The position numbers and the translations under genes are program-made. Below, one piece after another: positions 1 through 10,900 of a DNA stretch of 64,000 bases. The notes below the pieces were generated by a model, which searched no databases, was not told the DNA's origin, and saw nothing but the letters and a program-made list of their open reading frames with translations. The stretch comes from Patiria miniata (taxonomy: Eukaryota; Echinodermata; Asteroidea; Valvatida; Asterinidae), in NCBI RefSeq assembly GCF_015706575.1, contig NW_024037072.1:27219162-27283161 (forward strand), read 5' to 3'. Position 1 is the stretch's first letter. Each line of letters starts with the position of its first letter.

Positions 1-801
1 GTGTGGACTTCCGAACAAGAGATGTCCACACATAAACCAGGTAGCAGCAACGTTGTGTGGACTTGCCCAAGTCCACACAATGTTTCCCCTCTCTGGAAAA
101 CAGGTTTAGAGGCATTTTTGGGTTGGGTTTATCAGTGGCGAAATGAAAAGAAACACTAAAGGAAAACATTGTGAAAAAATGGGCTGAAAGAGTTTTCACA
201 GTTTATGTAAAAAGTGATTTTTTTTTCACAGGTTTTTCTTAACTACACGAAAACATAAGAATGTCCACACTACGTATGTAACGTAAACACGCGTGTTCTA
301 CATAACCCCAGAGGACGACACACGAAGGGAGAACAAAAGATCCTTTCGGGAATTGGATCTTTTGTTCAAAACGGTCCTCTGTAGTAAGTTTGTGTGCTTA
401 TATTCTATGGGAGAGTGTTATATCACAGGGACAAAGGGAAACACAAATCATTGTCCTCAAGAGTATACCGGTAGTTTTGGTTAGGTTAACTCATGTCAGC
501 ACGATAACTTGAGAAAAACTTCACTAGGAAATTGAAATTTAGTTTGTAGGTTGTTCTTGGTATAGTCTTAAGATGCCTATTGCTTTTGGGGGTCAAAGGC
601 CAAGGTCACTAGTGTTAAAACAATAGAAATCTTCCATTTTGTTTAGGGGACACTGACAAGTATCCATACTAACTGACTGTGTAAAAATTGCTAGCATGCG
701 AGGGGGATCGCTTAAGTTTCACTAGCAGTATTATTTAAAATCAGGTTTACAAGTCTTGGTAGAAGTTCAGTCCTATTATTATTTTGTTATTGATTATCCG
801 C

Positions 802-931
802 TGTCTCGGTCTCGGACAATAATCTGTCTAGGTCTCGGTCCGCCTTGAAGTGGCTGGTCTCGGTCTCAGTCTCGGTCTCGAAACGTCAGGTCTCGGTCTT
901 GGTCTCGGTCTCTGACTGTCCGGTCTCGACT
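802..931 (+). repeat. GGTCTC hexamer-type simple repeat
   Basis: The hexamer GGTCTC (often GGTCTCGGTCTC) recurs about a dozen times in imperfect tandem, interrupted by short unrelated stretches. It is a degenerate minisatellite with no coding signal. Confidence 0.8.
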
Positions 932-1127
932 ACAACACTGCAATGCACTGCGGTAAACATTGCGTGACGTAATTAGTACATAGGGTTATTATTTAGCCAA
1001 TCAGCACACTACCCTGGTGCTCCGCGCGTTCTGTGCAACATCACGTAGTACGCACCACGCGCGCGTCAATCACCATATAAGGAGATTGTTTACCTACTCG
1101 CCAGAGGATATTCCATACCATGAGCTC

Positions 1128-1366
1128 CGTGCGCTTCCAAAAGAGGGCGCCCTTTTACCTAACAACGACGCTCCGTGGGCGGGACATTTCACTGGTTGAC
1201 GCGCACCGTTCCTTGTGTGTGACGCACGTACACCAGGGGATTTGTTCTATTTACACGCAGTGGCCGCGCTTCGCGGTAAATAAATAGCAGTCAGGCAAGA
1301 TGGCGTCAGTCGGTCACCCCCAACTGTACTTCCTTTGCTGGTGAGGGGGTGCTTGTGAACGGAGCG
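1128..1366 (+). repeat. Dispersed repeat, inverted copy at 39.1-39.4 kb
   Basis: The block running from GAGCTCCGTGCGC through AAGGGCGCCC, CGGGACATTTC and GACGCACGTACACCAG to GGGGGTGCTTGTGAACG recurs in reverse complement at about 39,134-39,375. The two copies differ by scattered substitutions and small indels, so this is an interspersed element fragment rather than a gene. The family is not recognised. Confidence 0.75.
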
Positions 1367-1417
1367 GATAGCTAGAGGGATTGTGCGTTTAGTGCCAAAA
1401 CACTGACGTACAAAAAT

Positions 1418-1766
1418 AGGCCTAGATTTATTTATAACACCTCACCCACATATTCTGTGTCTTGATTGGCCGAGAGCGAGTCACATGATACTTTTTTTAT
1501 TTTGCTATCTTTCTGTGCACGGCCAAAAGTACTATACCCGTAGTTTATTTCAACTGTGTTTAGATTAAGAATATTAAAACCAAGCGGAATCTGTAGGTGA
1601 GGTGTTATAAAACAAATATTGAATGCTCTACCTCGTTCTGAAGTACAACTAGCCTCCCTCAGTGATCCATGGAGCATTCTATTTTTCCTTGGCTTCGCCT
1701 CGGGAAATAGAATGTCCATGGATCACCTTGGGAGGCTAGTTTTACCACAACACTCGAAGCATTCAA
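1418..1766. repeat. Composite foldback repeat
   Basis: Two nested inverted-repeat structures. The outer one has TTATAACACCTCACC near 1,433 and its near-reverse GGTGAGGTGTTATAAA near 1,598. The second is a near palindrome at 1,616-1,766 whose arms contain ACTAGCCTCCCTC and GGGAGGCTAGT around a GGAAATAGAATG-type core. Related copies lie at 8.46-8.83, 49.33-49.69 and 62.33-62.65 kb. No transposase is present, so it is a non-autonomous MITE-like element. Confidence 0.75.
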
Positions 1767-1910
1767 TATTTGTATAATATGTGTGCCAGAAAAATGGGTA
1801 TAGGGCGGAGACAATTTATATAACATCCTCGTTTTAAAAGGTCGGTTGGCCGAGTCGACATCGATCGACGCCCATGATGAGTTCTCATGTACTTTTCATA
1901 AAAATAACAG

Positions 1911-1982
1911 AAACTTCAGCAACAACAACATTTCAGAGATAGCGCCCGATGCTTTCTTAGGAGTGAGCTCCATTGCATCAAT
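1911..1982 (+). CDS. Copy 1 LRR exon (72 nt)
   Basis: Flanked by ATAACAG and GTAAGTAG. With a phase-2 entry it reads NFSNNNISEIAPDAFLG and onward, a single 24-residue LRR of the LxxNxIxxIxxxAFxG type. It is equivalent to the exon at 49,849-49,920, with an Asn/Ser difference at the second codon. Confidence 0.85.
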
Positions 1983-4900
1983 GTAAGTAGACTTTCATTG
2001 ATACTCACAAACTGTTAGAGATGTAAAAGTGAGCTTCTATGAGCTCGATACAAATGAAATAAATATCTGTGTCTGTCTTGATCTACATATATTTCTTAAC
2101 GAATTTTGCACAGAAGATTGTGATAAAGACCTCTCATCTAATTTAAGCTTTGACTATTAGTTAAGTCACAAAAGCTATTTCAATGGTACATGTAATCTGT
2201 GAGTTATTTAAGGGGATATTTAGTTCAATAGTATAGGCCTCCTAATAATAATAATAATTTGGGAGGCTAATCATCCTTACTGGCAGCTGGGATGCTGAAC
2301 TGCGAAGGACGCGGCTACAACGTGGTCGGGCCGCTGGGACGTAAAGGCGCCTATGGCTGCCGGCCACATCGACCCATATATGACCACGGAGCACAGCCTG
2401 AGATCGAAAGAGTTTGATTTTTCCGGAGGGGGGAAAACCGGAGGGCCCGGAGAAAAACCCTCGTGGCACAGGAGAGAACCAACGCACAACTCTACTCACA
2501 TGTGTCCCGCGGCCGGGATTCGAACCGGGGTCACCTTGGTGAGAGGCGAGCGCTTTACGCACAAGCCACCCATGCCACCCAGGAGCACACCTCCAATGGA
2601 AAGACGGGCTAAATATAAAAATAAATCTCAAAACTTTGACAATCAAAGCAGTTGTTCGAATTACTCAAGTCACCATTTATTTAAACACTTCTTTTCTCTT
2701 GCAGATATTTGGGTATCAATAAGATATCGTCACTTCCCGAGGACTTGTTTGACAACATAACGATACTTCACACGTTGTAAGTGAGAACCAAAGCTGATGG
2801 CAGACTAGATATAGCACAATTCGGACGGTGACCCAATTCTTTAAATTCTGCTCAAAGTGTAGCGAACATACAGCAGCATTACGTAGTTAGATATCATGAC
2901 AACTACTTTCACTTGTTGAATTGAGCTTTCAATAAAAGCTCATAAAAGTTGTGGTCTAAATATTAGAACACAGACCGTCAATGATTTACACAGATTTTTT
3001 CAAATCGCACGATGATTAAAGGCCTATAGCCTGTAAGGCATTCTCAGTGAGAACACAGATCGGTATGACAAAGTAGTCCGCTCACTTTTTATTCGTCCCC
3101 TTCAAATAACACAAATATCGGTAATTAATACAGATAGCGTGTCTGTTTGTTGTGATCTAAACTCTTATGCTACTCTGTCTAACAAAACTGCTTTCATTTC
3201 TTTCAGAGACTTGTCTAAAAATAATCTTTCTTCGTTTCCGGCGGAACTTCTGAAGACTCAACATAAACTTCAACATCTTTATCTTCAACTCAACTACATA
3301 AAAGAACTTAGAAAAGGGATGTTTGACGGACTCCATTCTTTGCGAGAATTGTAAGATGTTGTGCCCCTGAATTAAGAACAACTGAACCCAACCCAATATC
3401 CAATCACCATATCCAAAAACATTATAATACAGCACCAAACCAAACACCCTGGAAACCTTAAACACCAAACCTATACTTTCGAAAATCTGCAACCCCCTAT
3501 CTCTGAACTTCCAAAACCCCAAACCCACAGGGCCCGCGCCTTCAACAAGAAACCAAAACAAAGCTAAGGCGAGCCATCAGATAACAGACCGTTCGGGTAC
3601 CGGGTCCGGTATGCTAATTTCTTTCACCTCAATCGGTACGAAGCCAGAAGCCACCCGGTCACTGAAGCGTGACGACCCAATTGGTCCAAACTGGTGACTC
3701 AGGGTTTCACAATAGGCAACGTAAATTGAAGTCTGGCCATTGTTGGAGGATTATTTGGCCCGCTGGGATTACCAGCAGCAACTTCTATGAAGCTCAACAC
3801 AGTCATTGTTGCCTACTGGAGGATTAGCGCGTCCCAAATTGGTTCCTTTGTGATGAGCCAGAGCCATGGTGCAGAAGCCTGGTGGAGTTAATCCAGGCCG
3901 ATCGGTTCCATGCAAGGTCCCAATCCCTTCAACATACTGGGTGGGCTCAACCCCGAACGGTCCGGGGAGGGATTCTAATTTGAGGGCTCGCCTAAACATC
4001 TACAGAGCCCCACATATATATCTCGAAACAGTAGAAAGCAGAAGGTCGTGGGTGCGAGTCCCACCCGAGTGATTTTTTTCCAACTTTCACTCGGGAGGTA
4101 ACACATTGAGTATACAGTGTTTGTACGTCGGTGAAGGGCAAAAACCTAATATTGATTTATATCACCTTCACTCCAAAAAAATGAAATCCATCTTATGAAT
4201 GTAGCTAAAACCTGAACCTCAATTTTACCCCAACCCTATCCCACTTAAATCCCAAGCCCAGAACCTCCAAAGTCCAAACCCTATAGCCCGTTTTTACGAC
4301 GCTTCAATAAGCACAGAGTTTTCTGCTGATATTGGCTTGACTCATAGTCCTGATATTGGCGAAACTCTCAGGAAGATCTTTCAGGTAATCTAAGTAAGCA
4401 AAATTTATATTAGTGTGTTTTGTATGCGTACATTCCGTGGAAGAGCTGTTCAGTTTATATCACAAAACTACTGCCACCGTTTAATTTGACCTTGTAAATC
4501 TGCAAACCCCTATTCTAAAATCCCCAAAATCATCACCCCAAGCTACAAATTGCTGTATTTAATTTCTGCTTTTTAGACAATTTATAATTGTTTCCACGAT
4601 ACTCCTAAGGAATGAATGCCTCAAGTTTAATCTGGAAATCTTTTTATTGTTTGAATATACTAACAGAGTGATAGGCGTCAATATGATCCACACGATAGAT
4701 AACTATGTGTTTTCAGAGACACAGTTGGTGAATCTGTGAGTAATTTATTGAATTGTACTACATTAATAATTTCTGTTTTCCTGCCTAACAATTTGTCGGA
4801 CAATAATTTTTTTTCGAGAACTTTCCTCGACAGGTTATACGTACCCTTTTTCCCCCCGACCTTATTATACACTTTTGATTTTGTAATGCAATTAAATTTA

Positions 4901-7900
4901 AAAAAAGGATTACCACCGCGTTGACATATTCCTTTCATACATTGTGTACATTTGTACAGAACTCAGCCATCTGTGATTATTATGTGCAAACCAATATTTC
5001 TACATTGTCGAAAAATCGAATTTTTTTGAACTGCTTTTCAAATTTGAAAATATATAGAATACATTTTGGTCTTTCAAGTTACTAATTATGCAGAGCCTGA
5101 ATGAGACAGGTTTACCTATGACTGACGATCTATCCTTTGGTACTTGTTGACATTTTATGGCAGACATTTATTCCACAACAAGCTGACATCGCATGGACTT
5201 GGAGAACACCCATTTGCCACAAGAAACAAGTCACTACAGCTCGTGTAAGTCTTGAGAAGATTCAGACAGGTTAAGCTATCGTTTATTATCTTTGAAGTTT
5301 GCCAATCTGCAATATGCATGAAATACGGAGACTACCGGTACTAGTGTTTGTAATAAAATTGTCATTTCGGTTATAATTCATCCCCCCCCCCCCCTTAATG
5401 ACTCAATTAAATTCCTTCGGCATCTTTCTGCCGGTATCAATCAAACCAACAACCACACACACATTTTGTTGTCAAAACATTAAGACTGAGATGAAATGTT
5501 TTATTCTCTGAAAAGGGTGTGAAAAGATGCTTGCAACAATATGATCAACATTACTGTCAATAAACCCATGAAAATAGCAACGAATATATATATTTTCTGA
5601 ATGTGACTTATTTTGTGCTGAGAGGTTTGCTTTGATGATCCGAATTTCTACATTGTTTTTCAGATCTTTATACCGCAACTACTTCGACAAAATCTGCAAT
5701 TCTGCTTGGCAAGATTTAGGACAGAATTGCAACGTGTAAGACAATTGAATTCAGGGACTTCAGTTATGAGCAAAATAATAAGCAAATAGGGACACTGGCT
5801 TGAAAGGTTCCTGTAAACAATATTTACTGCATAATTTGCACTGTGGATAACTTCGGTAGCGTAACTACCATTACTGCATGGGATGAATGGCTAAAGAGAA
5901 AAGAATTCTGAATTGGTCACTGAGTATCGGCTTCATAGGCCTACTTTAACATGCCTCAGGCTGAAACACAGACATATAAACGCATTTATATGTCTGTGGG
6001 CTGAAATGACATCGCAGCAACAGCGCCCTCATTTGTTTTCAGCAAAAGCATGAAAGTGTTTTCAAATATAGACGTTTCAATTTTCAATAAGATTATCGCA
6101 ACAAATGACGTCAAATGGTTTCCATACAGTAGAAACGCAAAAACAATACGATTACTGTTTAATCAAGAGTGTTTCTCTTTACCGTATCTCTTCATCTTCA
6201 GATCATTGGATAACACACTCAAAGTGGTACCCTTCACAAGAGTGGACCTCAACATGTATGTATTGTTTGTAAAGACCCGATTTTTACAAAGTAAGCAATA
6301 ACAATGACCTTTATCAAGTCCAGTAAGTTAAGGGCCGAAGAGGAGAATCTCAAGGCCTGATTTCACCCCCTTGTTCCGTTCGATTGTATTGACAACGTCG
6401 ATCATTAGATCGTTGCAGTGTTGCAGTGTTGCAATGCAGTGTTTTTAAACTAACGGTAAATGAAACACAATCCATTCCCCGTCAGGGACTATTATATAAC
6501 CGACATATAGATCCTTGTCATTTGATTGGTGGAACTCACATCACGTGACATTCGTTATTGTTTCCATTCACGCCGCGGCTCAAAAAGTACAATCCGCCCA
6601 TGGGGAATAGGAAATATACAAATATTGAGAGGATCAGCGTGGAATGGGAGGAATATTATTGCAAGGTAAAATCTGGACTTTTCCATTTCACGTGGCGAAG
6701 CCGAGTGAACTGGAAAAGTCCAGATTTTACCAAAACCTGGGTCGTAACACGGCCTGTCAAAGGCCGCCATGTTTGTTTGAACTGTTTGTCTCGCTATGAT
6801 TTTCAAGATGGCGTACCCTGATAAAGGTCTATTTTTCATAACACCTCACCTACAGATTCTGTGTCTTGATTGGCCGAGAGCGAGTCACATGGCACTTTCT
6901 ATTTTTGCTATCTTTCTGTGCACGGTTAAAAGTACTATACCCGTAGCAACCAAAGTACTTTTGTTGATGTACCCTAACTCGGCGCGGCCCCAAACGTGGT
7001 GCACTTTGATTGTTTCGCCTGTAGCGCCTAGCTAGAGCAAAAGTTTTAACTGAAACTTCACAGAAAATGAAATTTCATCAAGTTCTAAACACTTCTGTTC
7101 ATAAATTGCGAGTTTATTTACCTGTAACAAAGTTAGAAGAAAAATGTATTAAGTGATTTTCCGATTTTATTTTCATGTGCAAAGTGAACCCTTTGAAAAT
7201 GCCCCGAAACATAAGAAAATAATTCGCGATAATAATTATTTATCAGAATTTATCAAGTTTACAGAAATTCTTCAATGTTAATTTGGAATTTTCCGAGATT
7301 TATTCAAGTGCGCCATTTAGGGAACACTCCGCCAATTTGTGCCCAATTTCCGGACGCCACCGTCGGATTTAATTTTGGATTAAATTATGAAACCGAAATT
7401 GTTCACAGAGGTTAAATAGCAAGCATTAATAAGGTAAAAGTATTAGTATTTTACTGCATGAATTTGAGGTTTGTCAACAAAGAGGTTTGGCAACACTACA
7501 TGAGGAAAGTCGGGTAAGCTTCGAAGTGCGCCACGTTAGGGAACACGACTATGTACCATTAGCAACCAAAGTACTATATCCGTAGACTTGGCCAAGTATG
7601 GGTTGCGCTCGGTCTGTGCCTATAGTAAATCCACTCACAGTGCATATCGCATATGGTTGCAGACCAGTAAATAGGCCCCAAATTGCCTACGCCAGCCAAA
7701 TCACGATTTGCATGCCCTCAAAATCTTCAGTATTTGAGAGTATTGTGGGCCATGAACTTGAGGGTTTGTAAAAAATATGGGTGGAAGCCGTGCACAGGAC
7801 TGGGAGCTTGCAGTTGTGTGTAATTTGGATGTAATTTGGACCCTAAAAGCGCTCTATATTGCAATGGAGTGTAGCCATCGTTTTTCAAAATGGCGATGGG

Positions 7901-10900
7901 CTTCAGGACTATTTTTAGGGGTGATCATCTTCGGATGGAAATTTCTCCTAAAAGTCATCAGTTGACCCCCCGAAAATTGAAAAGAAAATGAAATGTGATG
8001 AAAAAAGCTTTAATTTGATGTGTGTCTCGAACACCTTGGAGAGTTGTAAGTATTTTTCCCGAATTTCTGAAGTGGGAGCATTTACCATTGGGGTCTATGG
8101 AAGTTTATTTACTGGTCTGCTACCATCCTTACAGTACATAACGCGCGCCCTCATGCGTCGAATCTGGACCTTCGTGTTAAAAATGTACAAGTACATGTTA
8201 TTTTCAAGTGATGCAGAATTGCTAACTTTTGCACCACATGCTCTGCAAGACATGCACACACATGTACGTGTAATGCGCGTGCTGTACAGTGTACATACAG
8301 TGTGTGCGCATTGTTATACGGCACTGAAGTGGAACGCGCGCTGAAGTGTACCTTGTCGGGCATCTGGAAAGACGTAAACTAAGTGATTTTGCTACTTTTT
8401 TTTAAGATACCGACTTAAAGCAATTCCGACTTGAGTCAAGTCTTCTATATGCGTGACGTGGTATTTTTGTGCACCTTGAGCGTTGCGTGTAGCGCGTATT
8501 TTCCAAAGAGAGCGCGCCACAGAGTAGGTTTTCGTGAAGGGATGGTTTGGAAGAGAGAAACACATTTTCCACCAATTTTGTATTGAAAATGAAATTTATT
8601 TTAACTGTGTTCAGATTAAAATAATTTAAAATACTAAAACCAAGCAGAATATGTGGGTGAAATGTTATAAAACAAATATTGCATGCTTTATCTCGTGGTG
8701 AAGTAAAACTAGCCTCCCTCGGTGATCCATGGAGCATTTTATTTTCCCTCGGCTGCGCCTCGGGAAAAATAGAATGTCGATGGATCATCTCGGGAGGCTA
8801 GTTTTACTACACCACTCGAAGCAATCAATATTGTGTATATCATTGTGGTTTTCCACCGTGGTCTAATAGATAAATGTTGCGTAAAAGGCTTGGTGGAAAT
8901 GTTTGGCCAGGTTATTGGTATATTTTATTGATCTTTTCAGTGATTTAGTTGGACGTTGGTATGCTACGTCAATAATAGTTGGGCGATCCACCAGTAAAGC
9001 AATGAATCAATGTGGATTCAGCTGCAAACATCTGGAGAATGTGAAAAATACATTTAATTGTACATCGTGCTCTCAAGGTACCTATGGAGGAGTGTTTGGT
9101 GGGTGTAAGCCCTGCCCTCCAGGTATGTCTTCGTATATTGTAGGATAGACCTATGTTTCATATCTCTTCTACATTTGATATCAGATAGTTCTTCAACATG
9201 GAGATCATTTCAGTTGACAATTGCTATTATTGCAATTGTCCAATGTCAAGAATTGCCCTGCAATGTACAACCACAGAAGGTTGATAACCGATGAAGCCAG
9301 CACCGTTTTTCAATATAACACGCACAAGCTGAAAAAATGAGATAGTAACGGACAGACATTTAAAAAATGACATAATACGGGAACGGTGATAGCCCGATTA
9401 TCCGAAGGTTCGATAGTCCGAAGGTTCTCTAGGTCGAAGAGTCATTAGTCCGAAGGTTCGTTAGTCCGAAGATTCGATAGTCCGGAGGTTCGATAGTCCG
9501 TAGGTTCGGATAGTCCGTAGGGCCCATTATTCCGAAAATAGCATAAAGGTTAATTAATCTGAAGGCTAGGCTCAATAGTCCGATTACACGATAGGATTCT
9601 ACAGTCTGAATCGACAGTAAGGTTCAGATTCGTCAGTCCGACAATTCGGACTATCGGACCTTCAAAACTAAATGTCATTAAACTATCGAACTATACTTTC
9701 GTTATAATGAACCTTTGGAATATTGAACCTTGATTTCATTACGGACTGTTGAACCTTCGGACTAATAAACCTTTCTAAATTCGGACTACCGAACCTTCGG
9801 ACCAATGAACCTTCGGATTATCGAACCTTCGGACTATCGCGTCAAAATGTTCGGATTAAAGAACCTTATTTCATTGTCGGACTATCGAACCCCCTCTTTT
9901 CGAAGAGTTGCGCATTTGGTCTGTCGAACCTTTGGACTATCGGGCAGACCCCGCGGGGAACAAAAGTCTCAAACATTTTTTTAAACGAAGTGAAAATACT
10001 GTTGTATTTGAGACATTGTACTGATTTTCTTCCAGGCGGATTTTACCAGGACAGCACCGGATCAGTTGCCAATCGACGCACTGGTATGAATTGCAAGCAA
10101 TGTAATAAGGGTACTTACGTCCCACAAAATAAACACCCTGGGAAAACTATCGGTGATTGCACAGTATGTCCAACAGGCACCAATAAGAGTTTTCATGCAG
10201 GATACCGAGCATGTCCCTGTGCGTCCAATCACTATCGTAAACACAGGTTCGGTCAATGTTTTTCGTGTCCCAAAAAAGGAATCGACTGTACGGGAGAATA
10301 TCAGCATCTTCTGCCAGGATTCTGGTGGACATGGGACTGGGGTCCAGCTGACAACTATCAGTCCTACAAGAAATTTGTCAAAAATTTACTCACCTGCAAT
10401 GATAGCTATGACAGGCACACTGAAAGTTTTGATGGAATGTTACCAAAAGTTCATAAATGTCCTACCTCCGAATCGTGTAAGAATCTTGCAGCTGGAATAA
10501 ACGCAACGTGTGATGATGGTCATGCCGGTTTCCTGTGTACACAATGTCAAGCAGGCAGTTATGCTTGGCTGGATAAATGCTTTGAATGTCCAGGGATTTG
10601 GGCGTTGATACTGGAAGTCTTGGCAGTTCTTGTCATCCTTGCAGTTTTGCTCATAATTGTCTTACTAGAACTCAGACGACACAAACGAAGTGGTCGATCA
10701 CTCATTAGCGTTCTGTTCTCTCGGTTCAAAATCCTACTAGGCTTTTATCAAATCATGGGTGAGATATTCGAAGTGATGAATGAACTTTCCTGGCCAAAGT
10801 CACTGGTAAAACTTGGTTCCTTCTTGCAATTATTGGAGGCCAATTTGATGCAGGTGATTGTCAGTCCTCGATGTTACTTTCCCGATTTCACCTATCCCAA

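Larger units (their letters stand above)
1..1410. other. Repeat-rich stretch upstream of first in-window exon
   Basis: No coding exon is recognised here; by analogy with copy 2 it should be intron of receptor gene copy 1. The first 80 bases hold short inverted repeats around TGTGGACTT/AAGTCCACA. A GGTCTC simple repeat and a dispersed repeat occupy the second half. Short open frames in the stretch have no recognisable protein features. Confidence 0.5.

Noticed and set aside
2440-2590. tRNA gene on the minus strand
   Set aside because: Box B is good but the acceptor and anticodon stems do not form, and the tRNA-like head continues into a SINE body and tail; same for 50,430-50,530, 32,262-32,345 and 4,030-4,075.
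4700-4860. Extra LRR exon between 3,350 and 5,164 (peptide LPNNLSDNNFFSRTFLDRL) and its counterpart near 58,650-58,720
   Set aside because: The peptide looks LRR-like and copy 2 has an AG acceptor before it, but the frame does not fit the phase-2 neighbours and no matching donor is seen; direct splicing from 3,350 to 5,164 keeps the frame. At most an exon relic.
7777-8363. Small proteins of 60-118 residues on both strands
   Set aside because: Overlapping frames on both strands inside an interspersed foldback repeat; frames shift between copy 1 and copy 2.
10153-10500. 115-residue frame within the large exon (and 11,152-11,553)
   Set aside because: Out-of-frame shadows of the membrane exon, whose own frame is far longer and has the Cys spacing and helices.
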